A stretch of 64,000 nt of DNA from JAGOMX01 sp041738135 (GCA_041738135.1 JBGSQK010000029.1:1-64000); one strand, 5' to 3'; positions 1 through 9,721 are shown, counted from the first letter of the stretch. Numbers and translations: made by a program. Notes: generated from the letters alone by a model not told the origin.

Positions 1-264
1 ATAGTCAGCGTGTCCAGGACAGTCAACGTGCGCATAGTGGCGATTTGCTGTTTCATACTCAACGTGTGATGTCGCAATGGTAATACCGCGAGCTCTTTCC
101 TCTGGTGCGTTGTCAATCTGATCAAACGCACGGAATTCTGCCCCACCTGATTCAGCCAATACTCTCGTAATCGCCGCTGTCAGCGTTGTCTTACCATGGT
201 CAACGTGACCAATGGTTCCGATATTACAATGCGGCTTATTCCGCTCAAACTTTCCTACAGCCAT
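1..264 (-). CDS. tuf: Elongation factor Tu, N-terminal part (runs off the window)
   Basis: This is the first 88 codons of EF-Tu, the GTPase that delivers aminoacyl-tRNA to the ribosome. Reading the minus strand from the ATG at 264-262 gives MAVGKFERNKPH, then the P-loop GHVDHGKTT, the switch I region with RGITI, and DCPGHADY where the window ends. All are hallmark EF-Tu motifs. A purine-rich ribosome binding site (AAGAAAGGG) lies just upstream. It follows tRNA-Tyr and tRNA-Gly on the same strand and is probably co-transcribed with them, resembling the E. coli tyrU-glyT-thrT-tufB arrangement without thrT. The C-terminal domains are outside the window. Confidence 0.98.
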   Translation of the reverse strand, partial: MAVGKFERNKPHCNIGTIGHVDHGKTTLTAAITRVLAESGGAEFRAFDQIDNAPEERARGITIATSHVEYETANRHYAHVDCPGHADY

Positions 265-296
265 CTCATAGCCCTTTCTTATATAAATAATACTGG

Positions 297-367
297 AGCG
301 GGTGATGGGAATCGAACCCACACTACCAGCTTGGAAGGCTGGGACTCTACCGTTGAGCTACACCCGC
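297..367 (-). tRNA. tRNA-Gly (anticodon TCC)
   Basis: The minus strand folds as a cloverleaf. The acceptor stem pairs GCGGGTG at 367-361 with its complement at 304-298. The D-arm contains TAGCTCAACGGTAGA. The anticodon stem CCAGC/GCTGG encloses the loop CTTCCAA (anticodon TCC). The T-arm contains GGTTCGATTCC. No CCA is encoded. It sits 32 bases before tuf and 5 bases after tRNA-Tyr. Confidence 0.96.
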
Positions 368-372
368 GAATT

Positions 373-459
373 TGGTGGAGGGAGCAGGATTCGAACCTGC
401 GTAGACATTACGTCGACAGATTTACAGTCTGTTGCCTTTGACCGCTCGGCCATCCCTCC
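373..459 (-). tRNA. tRNA-Tyr (anticodon GTA)
   Basis: This is a class II tRNA with a long variable arm on the minus strand. The acceptor stem begins GGAGGGA at 459. The anticodon stem ACAGA/TCTGT encloses the loop CTGTAAA (anticodon GTA). The T-arm contains GGTTCGAATCC, and a 3' CCA is encoded at 375-373. It is the first gene of the tRNA-Tyr, tRNA-Gly, tuf unit. Confidence 0.96.
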
Positions 460-482
460 GGATCAACCATTCATATAGGCGG

Positions 483-509
483 AATATAGGATACTGAGGT
501 GAATGTCAA
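483..509 (-). promoter_or_regulatory. Promoter for tRNA-Tyr/tRNA-Gly/tuf
   Basis: On the minus strand a perfect -35 TTGACA (509-504) is followed after 15 bases by TATATT (488-483), which matches five of six -10 positions. This lies about 24 bases upstream of the mature tRNA-Tyr 5' end. The spacer is slightly short, but position and match are as expected for a strong tRNA promoter. Confidence 0.6.
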
Positions 510-574
510 CGGCAAAACGCAAATTTATTAAAAAAAGTATTGCTTAAATTGGTCAAAAGGTACTAATAAACCTT

Positions 575-1321
575 ATGAAACACAGATCATCACAACAGAA
601 TTTGATTTATGGAGCGCACGCTGTTTTAGCTGCCTTACGTAATCCCCAACGTATTTGTCACACCTTATGGGCGAGCAAAGGTCTCTCCCCTGAAGCGGAG
701 CAAGCTATTAAAGAGCACCCGGATTTGGATATTAAATCTTGCGATGGCCTCGAGCTAGATCGCCTGGTGGGAGAGCAATCGGTACACCAAGGACTCGTCC
801 TTAAAGCCAGTCAATTAGAGCAGCCCTTTATAGAAGACATCATGAAGGATGTACCCGATGATGCCTGCCTTATCATATTGGACCAGGTGACAGACCCCCA
901 TAACATTGGCGCGATCATGAGATCTGCAGCTGCCTTTGGTGCCATGGCTGTTATTCAGCAAGAGCTTAATGCGCCAGACGCTAACAATCCAACCATTGCC
1001 AAAACCGCATCTGGTGCCGTAGAGGAAATTCCATTGGTCAGTGTTACCAACATTGCCCGCACCATGGAAGACATTAAGAAAGTTGGATTTTGGTGTATTG
1101 GTCTTGACGAAATGGGAAAAGAACAGCTACACAAAGCCAATCTTACAGGAAAAGTGGCTTTTATAATGGGCCGTGAAGGCAAAGGCTTGCGTCCTCTTAT
1201 ACGCGGCACTTGCGATATCTTATCGCATCTACCCACATCCGAAAGCTTTTCCACATTGAACGTTTCCAATGCGGCAGCCGTTTCACTCTATGAATGGAGA
1301 AGGCAGAATGCAGCACGTTAA
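575..1321 (+). CDS. rlmB: 23S rRNA (guanosine-2'-O)-methyltransferase RlmB
   Basis: A 248-residue SPOUT methyltransferase of the TrmH/SpoU family, expected to methylate the ribose of a conserved 23S rRNA guanosine (G2251 in E. coli) using S-adenosylmethionine. An N-terminal substrate-binding domain (about residues 8-80) precedes the catalytic knot domain. Motif 1 is DPHNIGA (107-113) with the expected Asn and Arg. Motif 2 is MGREGKGL (198-205), and motif 3 is STLNVSNAAA (226-235). Length is typical. Its last 14 bases overlap plsY. Other TrmH paralogues (TrmH, TsnR) are possible, but the overall match is best to RlmB. Confidence 0.9.
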   Translation: MKHRSSQQNLIYGAHAVLAALRNPQRICHTLWASKGLSPEAEQAIKEHPDLDIKSCDGLELDRLVGEQSVHQGLVLKASQLEQPFIEDIMKDVPDDACLIILDQVTDPHNIGAIMRSAAAFGAMAVIQQELNAPDANNPTIAKTASGAVEEIPLVSVTNIARTMEDIKKVGFWCIGLDEMGKEQLHKANLTGKVAFIMGREGKGLRPLIRGTCDILSHLPTSESFSTLNVSNAAAVSLYEWRRQNAAR

Positions 1322-1973
1322 CAGGGCCACGAAAATCTTTTTCTTTCTTTTTCTCGTGGTTCTTAACATCAGCATTTTAACTTCAGACAACCATCATTTG
1401 GTGCCATTGTGTTTTGCTGCCTATGGCTTAGGATCCATCCCCTTCGGTTACATCCTATCCAAATATGCAGGTCACGACCTCAAGCAAATAGGATCAGGCA
1501 GCATTGGTGCAACCAATGTGCTGCGGACAGGCAACAAAAAGTTAGCCGCACTCACTTTAATTCTTGATGCATTTAAAGGATGGCTAGCCGTCATCTGGTT
1601 GGGCGCATACGGTAACTTAGAAGCCATGCCCTATATTATTGCATCTGCAGTAATAATTGGACACTTGTATCCCGTATGGCTAAGTTTTAAAGGCGGCAAA
1701 GGTGTTGCCACCGGCCTTGGCGTTTTGTTTGCTCTTCACTGGCCTCTAGCACTGATTACATTGGGCTTATGGCTACTTTTTGCTTATTGGTTCAGGATAT
1801 CATCCCTTGCAGCATTACTAACCGTCACCGCCCTACCCTTCATTTCCCTCGTTTTTATCAACTACCAAATGGCAATTTTTTGCCTAGTCCTCGTACTTCT
1901 CATTTTCAGCCAACATATAGAAAACATAAACCGTTTAATAAGCGGAAAGGAGCCCAAGATTGGCCAACGCTAG
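1308..1973 (+). CDS. plsY: Acyl-phosphate glycerol-3-phosphate acyltransferase PlsY
   Basis: Polytopic inner-membrane enzyme that transfers an acyl group from acyl phosphate to glycerol-3-phosphate, the first step of phospholipid synthesis. It shows the PlsY signatures GSIPFGY (about 42-48), GSGSIGATNVLRTG (62-75) and FKGGKGVATGLG (127-138). Several hydrophobic helices follow. I start at ATG 1308, which has GGAGAAGGCAG upstream, rather than at 1269 deep inside rlmB. This gives 221 residues, slightly longer than most PlsY because of an extra N-terminal hydrophobic segment. It ends inside the first codons of dprA, so translation is probably coupled. Confidence 0.93.
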   Translation: MQHVNRATKIFFFLFLVVLNISILTSDNHHLVPLCFAAYGLGSIPFGYILSKYAGHDLKQIGSGSIGATNVLRTGNKKLAALTLILDAFKGWLAVIWLGAYGNLEAMPYIIASAVIIGHLYPVWLSFKGGKGVATGLGVLFALHWPLALITLGLWLLFAYWFRISSLAALLTVTALPFISLVFINYQMAIFCLVLVLLIFSQHIENINRLISGKEPKIGQR

Positions 1974-3102
1974 TCCGAAAGTTTATTCTACCCCAACAAC
2001 AGATGCAGATCGCCTAGACTGGTTACGTCTCGCCAGAAGCGAAAACGTCGGACCCATCACTTTCTACCAATTACTCAATCATTTCGGATCTGTGAAGAAT
2101 GCACTTGAAAATTTGCCGGACATGGCCAACAGAGGCGGAAAAGCTAATCCTATTCATGTGATAAGCCTTGCAGAAGCAGAAAAAGAATACTCGGCCCATA
2201 TGAAAGCGGGCGCGCATTTATTAACGGCACTGGATTTAAATTACCCTAGACTGCTTGCAAGCCTACCCGATGCCCCACCCGTATTAAGTGTATTTGGTGA
2301 CCCGAACATGCTTGGCAAACGTTCACTCGCTGTTGTGGGTTCAAGGAACGCTTCTTTAAACGGCAAACGTTTTGCTGAAAGCATTTCAAAGGATTTAGGG
2401 CAACATGGCTGGATCATCACCTCTGGCCTTGCCAGGGGCATAGACACCCATGCTCACAAAGGCTCACTTCCCACCGGCACCATTGCTGTGCTGGCCGGAG
2501 GTGTTGACCATATTTACCCCCCAGAAAACCAAGTTCTCTATGATGCCATCAAAGAAAAAGGGGCCATCATTTCGGAAGCACCATTCGGCGCAACGCCCAA
2601 ATCCCATTTCTTTCCGCGGCGAAATAGATTGATTTCTGGCCTTTCCACGGGCGTCATCGTAGTTGAGGCTGCTTACAAGTCAGGCTCCCTCATCACGGCT
2701 CGATATGCCCTGGAACAAGGCCGCGAAGTATTTGCGGTACCTGGCTCCCCATATGACCCCAGATGTCGCGGCACAAATTCACTCATCGCTCAAGGCGCCA
2801 CTTTAGTGCAAAGCGTTCAAGACATCACAGATGGAGTGATCCATCACCTACCAAAAGGCACTTTACAAGAACCAATAGCTTCATACGAAGATGAACCAAG
2901 AATAAATAATTTCGCGGAAGTGACTGATAAACAAAGGCAACTGGTGGAAGAGAACCTAAGCCATTCACCAGTGGGGCTTGACGAATTAGCCAGACAGTGT
3001 CAAATCTGTACTGAAGAATTGTTATGCATCATTTTAGAGCTAGAGATGGCCGGGAAGATCGAGAGATCCTCCGGCAATCAAATAGCGCTTATTACATCAT
3101 AA
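1960..3102 (+). CDS. dprA: DNA processing protein DprA
   Basis: DprA binds single-stranded DNA and loads RecA during natural transformation. The 380-residue protein has an N-terminal helical region, then the Rossmann-like core with VGSRNAS (126-132), SGLARGID (155-162) and FPRRNRLISGL (218-228). A C-terminal winged-helix-like segment spans about 330-378. The start is a TTG at 1960 preceded by AAAGGAG, overlapping the plsY stop by 14 bases. The order plsY-dprA-topA is common in alphaproteobacteria. No other competence genes are in the window, so recombination housekeeping is an alternative role. Confidence 0.93.
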   Translation: MANASPKVYSTPTTDADRLDWLRLARSENVGPITFYQLLNHFGSVKNALENLPDMANRGGKANPIHVISLAEAEKEYSAHMKAGAHLLTALDLNYPRLLASLPDAPPVLSVFGDPNMLGKRSLAVVGSRNASLNGKRFAESISKDLGQHGWIITSGLARGIDTHAHKGSLPTGTIAVLAGGVDHIYPPENQVLYDAIKEKGAIISEAPFGATPKSHFFPRRNRLISGLSTGVIVVEAAYKSGSLITARYALEQGREVFAVPGSPYDPRCRGTNSLIAQGATLVQSVQDITDGVIHHLPKGTLQEPIASYEDEPRINNFAEVTDKQRQLVEENLSHSPVGLDELARQCQICTEELLCIILELEMAGKIERSSGNQIALITS

Positions 3103-3111
3103 AGGATTGTT

Positions 3112-5451
3112 ATGAAACTTGTCATAGTTGAATCACCGGCGAAAGCCAAAACCATTAACAAGTACCTGGGCAGCGACTATCATGTGCTGGCCAGCTTTGG
3201 ACATGTGCGAGATTTACCCGCAAAAGATGGCTCAGTGAAGCCTGATGATGACTTTTCCATGCTTTGGGAAGTGGATGCACGATCTGAAAAACATCTGAAG
3301 GAAATTACCACTGCAGCAAAGAACGCAGATGAAGTGTTGCTAGCAACCGACCCTGATCGTGAAGGGGAAGCCATCTCATGGCACGTTCTGGAAATTATCC
3401 GGAACAACAAAGCATTAAAAACGATCCCTGTAAGGCGTGTGGTTTTCCATGAAATCACCAAGAAAGCCATCAACGAAGCCATCCAAAAGCCACGTGATTT
3501 GGATATGGACCTGATCGATGCTTACTTGGCCAGACGAGCACTGGACTATCTGGTTGGTTTCACACTTTCACCTGTTCTCTGGCGCAAATTACCTGGTAGC
3601 CGCTCAGCCGGTCGCGTGCAATCGGTTGCCTTAAGACTTATAACAGATCGTGAAGATGAAATCGAAGCGTTCACAGCACAAGAATATTGGTCCCTTCTGG
3701 GTGATTTCTTGGGCAAGCCTGACAAAAAGGTCAAGGCACGTCTTACCCATTTGCGCAGCAAGAAATTAACCAAGTTTGACATTAACAACGAAACACTTGC
3801 CCTGGATGCTGTTTCTGAGATCAAGAAATACGGCTACAGCGTTCTAAAGGTTGAGAAGAAACAAAGCAAACGTAATCCTTCCCCTCCCTTCACCACGTCG
3901 ACCCTACAACAGGAAGCCGCACGTAAGCTTGGCTTTGGTGCCAGTCGCACCATGAAGACAGCCCAGCAATTATATGAAGGTGTTAACCTAGGCGGTGAAA
4001 CCACCGGTTTGATCACTTACATGCGTACGGACAGTGTCAACTTAGGTCTTGAAGCACTGGATGGCCTTCGCGTACATATCGATAAAACCTTCGGCAAGGA
4101 TTATCTGCCGCCAGAAATGCGCGAATATAAGACCAAGGCAAAAAATGCGCAAGAGGCGCACGAAGCCATTCGCCCAACCGATATTGCCAGACATCCAAAG
4201 GATGTGGAATCCTTCCTAAATGCAGACCAAATGAAGCTTTATGAGCTCATCTGGAAAAGAACCATCGCATCGCAAATGGCCAGCGCCATCTTGGATCAAG
4301 TGAGTGCCGACATTTCAAACCCTGAAAAATCAGTCATATTCCGTGCCAATGGCTCAACCATTCGCTTTGACGGTTTCTTAAAGGTTTATCAAGAAGGCAA
4401 AGATGAGGAAGCTAACACCGAGGAAGAAGAAGACGAAAAAATTCTTCCGCCACTGGTAGAAGGCGAAGGGCTAGATCTCAATCAAGTCACACCAAACCAA
4501 CACTTCACACAACCTCCGCCACGCTATTCGGAAGCAAGTTTAGTGAAGAAACTGGAAGAGCTCGGCATTGGCCGCCCGTCCACCTATGCATCGATCATTA
4601 ACACATTGCAAGATCGTGGCTATGTAAAATTAGAAAAGAAACAATTCTTCCCCGAAGACCGCGGCAGAATCGTAACTGCTTTCTTGCTGAACTTCTTCGA
4701 AAAGTATGTGGGATATGGCTTTACGGCAGATCTTGAGGAACAATTAGATGATATTTCTGGCGGTCGCCTGAAATGGAAAAGTGTTCTCAACCAGTTCTGG
4801 AGCAGCTTTATTAAAGCCATCGATGAGGCTAAAGGCTTAACCATTACGCAAGTGATCGACCGCTTGAATCATGACTTAGATTCCATGCTATTTCCCGAAC
4901 GCGAAGATGGTTCCGACCGCCACATTTGTCCGAAGTGTAATGTGGGCAAACTCAGCCTAAAACTAGGGAAATTCGGAGCCTTCATTGGTTGCGCCAATTA
5001 CCCAGAATGCCAATACACACGTAAACTCAGCACAGCAGCAGACGCACAATCAGAGGTATCTATGGAAGTCATGAACGAGACGAAAGAACTAGGCGTTGAT
5101 CCAAAAACCGGATTGATGGTTACTTTACGTAAAGGCCCTTACGGCTTTTATTTCCAATGGGGTGAGCCCGTAGGTAAAGAAAAGCCAAAGCGCGTTACGC
5201 TACCTAAAGGTATGCAGCCACAAGACGCAACTCTTGAGAATGCTTTGGAATCAGGCGCCCTCCCCCGCACAGTGGGCAATCACCCCGGCACGGGCGGCGA
5301 AATATTAGCAGGCATAGGCCGTTATGGTCCATACCTCAAATATCAAGAAAAGTTCATATCTCTGAAAGCTGGTGATGATCCCATCTCCATCGATTTGGAT
5401 CGCGCCGTCGAAGTGATCGATACAGCTCCTGAAAAAAAACCAAGAAGGTAG
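3112..5451 (+). CDS. topA: DNA topoisomerase I
   Basis: Type IA topoisomerase that relaxes negative supercoils. The TOPRIM domain opens the protein (VIVESPAKAKTI, then TDPDREGEA around residue 80). The catalytic tyrosine is Tyr303 in GLITYMRTDS. A single four-cysteine zinc ribbon starts near Cys606 (CPKC, later GCANYPEC). It is followed by short C-terminal repeats (GPYGFYFQWG, GRYGPYLKY). At 779 residues it is slightly shorter than many alphaproteobacterial TopA, mainly in the C-terminal repeats. The ATG has AAAGGA upstream and lies 9 bases after dprA. Confidence 0.97.
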   Translation: MKLVIVESPAKAKTINKYLGSDYHVLASFGHVRDLPAKDGSVKPDDDFSMLWEVDARSEKHLKEITTAAKNADEVLLATDPDREGEAISWHVLEIIRNNKALKTIPVRRVVFHEITKKAINEAIQKPRDLDMDLIDAYLARRALDYLVGFTLSPVLWRKLPGSRSAGRVQSVALRLITDREDEIEAFTAQEYWSLLGDFLGKPDKKVKARLTHLRSKKLTKFDINNETLALDAVSEIKKYGYSVLKVEKKQSKRNPSPPFTTSTLQQEAARKLGFGASRTMKTAQQLYEGVNLGGETTGLITYMRTDSVNLGLEALDGLRVHIDKTFGKDYLPPEMREYKTKAKNAQEAHEAIRPTDIARHPKDVESFLNADQMKLYELIWKRTIASQMASAILDQVSADISNPEKSVIFRANGSTIRFDGFLKVYQEGKDEEANTEEEEDEKILPPLVEGEGLDLNQVTPNQHFTQPPPRYSEASLVKKLEELGIGRPSTYASIINTLQDRGYVKLEKKQFFPEDRGRIVTAFLLNFFEKYVGYGFTADLEEQLDDISGGRLKWKSVLNQFWSSFIKAIDEAKGLTITQVIDRLNHDLDSMLFPEREDGSDRHICPKCNVGKLSLKLGKFGAFIGCANYPECQYTRKLSTAADAQSEVSMEVMNETKELGVDPKTGLMVTLRKGPYGFYFQWGEPVGKEKPKRVTLPKGMQPQDATLENALESGALPRTVGNHPGTGGEILAGIGRYGPYLKYQEKFISLKAGDDPISIDLDRAVEVIDTAPEKKPRR

Positions 5452-5455
5452 CCCC

Positions 5456-6805
5456 ATGACACAACACTATGATCTTATATGTTTAGGTGGCGGCAGTGGC
5501 GGCATAGCTGCTGCCAACAGGGCTTCAGAGCATGGTGCAAAGTGTGCAATCATCGAAGAACATCGCTTAGGCGGCACTTGCGTTAATGTGGGCTGCATTC
5601 CTAAAAAAATCATGTGGAACGCCAGTTCCATAGCCGAAACCCTTCAGGACGCCAACGATTATGGTTTTGGGGAAATTCAGCCTCAATTAAATTGGGAAAA
5701 GCTTGTCACAGACCGCGAAGACTATATCGTCACATTAAACCAAGCCTACGGTAGAATTTTAGATAAAAACAAAGTGGACGTAATCCCCGGCAAGGGTCGT
5801 TTTGTAGACCGCAACACCATTGAAGTGGGCGGTTTACAATATTCTGCTGATCATGTAATCATTGCAACCGGCAGCTCCCCCATTTGGCCCCAAATTCCAG
5901 GTGCTGAATTTGGCTTAGATTCCAACGGCTTTTTCGCACTCAAACAGCAACCCAAAAAAGTGGCCATTGTGGGCGCAGGCTATGTGGCCCTTGAACTGGC
6001 AAGCGTCTTAAATGGTCTTGGATCAGAAACCCACCTCATAATCAGAAAAGAAAAACCCCTAAAAGCTTTCGACCCGACCATCATAAATGGTTTGGTTGAA
6101 CTCATTTCCTCACAAGGCATGCACATTCACAATTGGTGCGAAATATCCAAGCTAGAAAAAAGAAATGGAAAAATAACAGCCTACGCGGGGGTGCAGGTAC
6201 TCTTTGATGATTTGGATTGTGTCATATGGGCCATCGGCCGCAAACCTAAAACCCACGATCTGAATCTGGATATAGCTGGTGTTACCTTAAATGACAAGGG
6301 CTATGTATCCGTAGATGCATACCAAAACACATCTACCGCCGGCATCTACGCCGTAGGCGACATAACCGGCCATTTTGAATTAACCCCCGTCGCCATTGCA
6401 GCCGGCCGCAAGCTTTCTATGAGACTGTTCGCTGGCAAAAAGGACTCAAAACTCGATTACAGCAACATCCCCACAGTGGTCTTCACGCACCCCCCCATAG
6501 GCGCCATAGGCATGACCGAACCCGAAGCAGTAGAAAAATACGGAAAAGAAGCCATTAAAATATACGAAAGCCGCTTCACCCCCCTCTTCCACGCACTCAC
6601 AAAACACAAACCAAAAACCACAATGAAATTAATTTGCGCCGGCAAGGAAGAAAAAGTCGTAGGGTGTCATATACTCGGCCCAGGCGCTGATGAAATCCTT
6701 CAAGGCTTCGGAGTAGCCATAAAAATGGGCGCCACAAAAGCCGATTTTGACAACTGCGTCGCCATCCACCCCTCCAGCGCCGAAGAACTGGTAACGATGA
6801 GATAA
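5456..6805 (+). CDS. gor: Glutathione reductase (NADPH)
   Basis: FAD-dependent disulfide reductase that regenerates reduced glutathione in the cytoplasm. The FAD-binding GGGSGG lies near residue 11. The redox pair is Cys42/Cys47 in GGTCVNVGCIPKK. The NADPH Rossmann motif is GAGYVA, with downstream basic residues (IIRKEKPLKAF) that favour NADPH over NADH. The second FAD motif ends in AVGDI. The catalytic His438 lies in the C-terminal HPSSAEE. The 449-residue length fits glutathione reductase rather than dihydrolipoamide dehydrogenase. It starts 4 bases after topA with AGAAGG upstream. Confidence 0.93.
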   Translation: MTQHYDLICLGGGSGGIAAANRASEHGAKCAIIEEHRLGGTCVNVGCIPKKIMWNASSIAETLQDANDYGFGEIQPQLNWEKLVTDREDYIVTLNQAYGRILDKNKVDVIPGKGRFVDRNTIEVGGLQYSADHVIIATGSSPIWPQIPGAEFGLDSNGFFALKQQPKKVAIVGAGYVALELASVLNGLGSETHLIIRKEKPLKAFDPTIINGLVELISSQGMHIHNWCEISKLEKRNGKITAYAGVQVLFDDLDCVIWAIGRKPKTHDLNLDIAGVTLNDKGYVSVDAYQNTSTAGIYAVGDITGHFELTPVAIAAGRKLSMRLFAGKKDSKLDYSNIPTVVFTHPPIGAIGMTEPEAVEKYGKEAIKIYESRFTPLFHALTKHKPKTTMKLICAGKEEKVVGCHILGPGADEILQGFGVAIKMGATKADFDNCVAIHPSSAEELVTMR

Positions 6806-6951
6806 AGTTTGGAGGTTTATTCCGATAGAATTATTCGTTTATTTTTTATTTATTTGAATAGATCTTGACAAATCAATAGCATGTTATTACATATGCCATA
6901 TAGTGATATAGACATAACATCATTATGTTTTTTTATTTTAGAGGTTTTTAT

Positions 6952-9582
6952 ATGTTTAAGTTTATATTGTCGGTTACCACATCAGTTTCATTGCTAACGC
7001 TATACCTTGAGACATCCCATGCCAGTTACTTTGACGCAAATAATAACAACAATGCACCAGTCGTTGCCAGAACACTTGCACTGACTCAAAACGCCATAGG
7101 TCCCCGAAATCATGCTTCTTTGATTCCAAAATCAAAAGCACAGGAAGTTTTGACAATGGACAGCGTCATAGTTGAGGATGAGGAGATAAATGACTTTATA
7201 GCAGCCAAAAGTGTCTTTATAAGCTCACCAAATTATATGGACTGTTACAAAAAAATGTTTGCACAAGGTGTAACGTTCTTTGATCAATTCAAACAAACCT
7301 TTCCCCTTAAAAAAGAAACTTCCGCATATTGCCTTGCCTTGCTTCAGAGCTACATCCTTGAGTGGAAGATCTTGGTGACCATTTGCGAGCAATATTTCGG
7401 AGATGTAACAGCCCTCCAAGGACGAATCATTGAAAACAATAGGATCCTTGATCATATCCGAGAAAACTCATCTTCTTTTCCTAAGAATAGGAAGGCTCAC
7501 ATTGCTCTAGTGGACGGCCTCTCGAGTCAAAGAGTTAATGATATTGGCCTAGACATTTTCATGGAGCCATCAACAACAAATAAGCATATGCTTAATAACT
7601 GGGAGCAGGGTTTGCAAGAAGTATCCTCTCGTTTAGCTCCCATCAGAGAAGAGCTGTCAAATCCACTTAAAACCGGAGTTGAAGCATTTAAGAAATTCCT
7701 GAAAGAAGAAAACACGAGACATGCCCTAGAAATTAGCCCCCTGGTTGTAGAATATAAGAAATACGCAGAAAGACTTCAACTTATTGCCGTTGAATTGGGC
7801 ACTGAATCTATGAGAGAGCTAATGACGAGAGCGCTCATAATCTTGTCTGGACAAATAAATGATGCTGAATCTCAAATCAGATCTATTGAAGATAGCTCTA
7901 CATATACGACGAATATAAGAGAAATACATGAGGATATAAGGTGGCTTAAGGACAGGGTGAATAACCGCAGGGATGACAGTCCTATTCTTAAGGTATTCTA
8001 TGCAGCCTTTGACCAACCTTGGCATGAACTTTTTAAACGTTACACCATTTTTAAAGATGAAGTTACCAAAATGTTTGATAGGGGAATTCGCTTGGACAAT
8101 TTTGGTGCAGTGGAAGCCGACTACAATAGACTTCAAAGTCTTAGCGTAAAAGAGCTCATCGAGTTTTACAATGGGAAATGCATATCTGAGCTTTTCAGCT
8201 TTTATAATAATCAAGAGGTTTTAGATTACTTGATAAATCTTAAGAATGATAGTAATGCACCTTTAATGCTCCAAAGCATGAATCGCAGCTTGGAAAAGTT
8301 GGAGCTATGGCGTTCATGGCATCAGGGCGCAAATGAGGCTAGATCTGTTCTGTCTGTTAGATCAGAGCAAAAAGACTTCATCAATGGGATGGGCTCACTA
8401 GCTACTTCTAAGAATGAGGAATCATCATTTTTGGTGAAGAAAGCTGTAAGCCAGACGGATGCTATTGACTTTCTGATTGCTAACCATTCTAGAGAGCAAT
8501 TATGGAAGGCATACGAGGATCTTAAATCAGATAATAGAACACAAGCGATTCTTCAAATTGTACGTCACCTTGTTGAGGAGAAAGTGACTGGATTTGCAGG
8601 CGAAGCGTTTACCCGTTGGATACTGGTTACATTCGTCATGCCGAACCTTGTTCCTAGTGCCCAAGAACTACTTGATATGCTTGTTGTTAAGATTGCCCAG
8701 AAACTAGGGGTAGATTCTACAAAGCCATTTGAGCAAGTTGTGATGGTTAGAAACAACAACCAGGCTGATACTGAAGTGGTCAGAGAGTTTACAACCCATT
8801 TCCCGGGGGTTCCCGAGCTGCAAAGAACCAGGGGGATATTGGGCGACGATTTAATTTGTATCATTAAAAACCTACCCGTAGATTTTTTTGGTGAATTTAT
8901 GCATACAAAAGTAGAAAACGTCTTAGCAGGCCGCGATAATTTCTTGAAAGAAAAAGGCGCTAATTTAAGCCAAGCTATCGTCAAGAAAGTTTCCAAGATA
9001 TTACAAAGAGTCATAGTTGACGCTATAAGAAAGTATTTTGCTGCTCCCAGCTTGATGACCATCAGCGATCCAAAACTTGAAGATCATTTGAGGGCTAGAA
9101 TTGGGGAGGAAGACGGTGACTCAATCTCAGAATTAAATAACTTGAAGCTTAAGGAACAAAATTTGGCTGACAAATTAGCCCTATTCGGCTCTGATAAAAC
9201 CACTAAGGGCGCTGAGTTAGTTAAGAAGATAGACGCCAAGGTTCAGAACGCGGCGCAAGCAGTTCGTATGGTTGAGCGACTAAACTTTGGTTTTCGGCTA
9301 CTTAATGAATCGATTCATTGCGTTATAGACCCTGCTTATGCTTGCACACAACTGTTTGCAGCTGCAAGTGTAGGGTTGAATTTGGCTGCTGACTATGCCT
9401 TGAAAGTAGCTTTCGATGATTTTGAAGATGATAGTATGGATGGAGACATGGACCAACGCAAAGATGTCGCACCAGCAGAACTCGTCCAAGCAACAGACTT
9501 ACGAGCGCTGTTTCTGGAACTCATTCACGCACAAGACCAGTTTAGGCTTATGCTGAATGGCAATGAGAGCACAATGAATTAA
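6952..9582 (+). CDS. Large exported protein of unknown function (876 residues)
   Basis: I do not recognise a family. The start at ATG 6952 has AGAGG upstream and gives a Sec-type signal peptide (MFKF, hydrophobic core, cleavage probably after SHA). The 27 bases upstream also open in frame but have no such signal. The rest is mostly helical and charged, with short asparagine and acidic stretches and no obvious catalytic motif or internal repeat. No strong hydrophobic segment stands out after the signal, so a periplasmic or secreted protein is expected. A TTGACA at 6865-6870 may belong to its promoter, but no good -10 follows. It stands immediately before the two Lon-like genes on the same strand. 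Confidence 0.75.
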   Translation: MFKFILSVTTSVSLLTLYLETSHASYFDANNNNNAPVVARTLALTQNAIGPRNHASLIPKSKAQEVLTMDSVIVEDEEINDFIAAKSVFISSPNYMDCYKKMFAQGVTFFDQFKQTFPLKKETSAYCLALLQSYILEWKILVTICEQYFGDVTALQGRIIENNRILDHIRENSSSFPKNRKAHIALVDGLSSQRVNDIGLDIFMEPSTTNKHMLNNWEQGLQEVSSRLAPIREELSNPLKTGVEAFKKFLKEENTRHALEISPLVVEYKKYAERLQLIAVELGTESMRELMTRALIILSGQINDAESQIRSIEDSSTYTTNIREIHEDIRWLKDRVNNRRDDSPILKVFYAAFDQPWHELFKRYTIFKDEVTKMFDRGIRLDNFGAVEADYNRLQSLSVKELIEFYNGKCISELFSFYNNQEVLDYLINLKNDSNAPLMLQSMNRSLEKLELWRSWHQGANEARSVLSVRSEQKDFINGMGSLATSKNEESSFLVKKAVSQTDAIDFLIANHSREQLWKAYEDLKSDNRTQAILQIVRHLVEEKVTGFAGEAFTRWILVTFVMPNLVPSAQELLDMLVVKIAQKLGVDSTKPFEQVVMVRNNNQADTEVVREFTTHFPGVPELQRTRGILGDDLICIIKNLPVDFFGEFMHTKVENVLAGRDNFLKEKGANLSQAIVKKVSKILQRVIVDAIRKYFAAPSLMTISDPKLEDHLRARIGEEDGDSISELNNLKLKEQNLADKLALFGSDKTTKGAELVKKIDAKVQNAAQAVRMVERLNFGFRLLNESIHCVIDPAYACTQLFAAASVGLNLAADYALKVAFDDFEDDSMDGDMDQRKDVAPAELVQATDLRALFLELIHAQDQFRLMLNGNESTMN

Positions 9583-9661
9583 TGCTAAGCCCAGCATCCA
9601 TTGGTTAGCTTTTCAGAATTTTTATCTATTAGATTTTTTTTATTCTTTGCCCACTTGTAAT

Positions 9662-9691
9662 TTGACAGATCGTCATTACATAAGATATAGT
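9662..9691 (+). promoter_or_regulatory. Promoter of the first Lon-like gene
   Basis: A perfect -35 TTGACA (9662-9667) is followed after 18 bases by TATAGT (9686-9691), one mismatch from consensus. The start codon lies about 30 bases downstream, after a TAGGAG ribosome binding site. A vegetative sigma-70 promoter is the simplest reading. Confidence 0.65.
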
Positions 9692-9721
9692 AAGCAATTA
9701 TAATTATTTAGGAGTTTAGTT

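Noticed and set aside
196..441. 81-codon + strand ORF across tuf and the tRNAs
   Set aside because: It is antisense to tuf and both tRNA genes, an artefact of their sequence.
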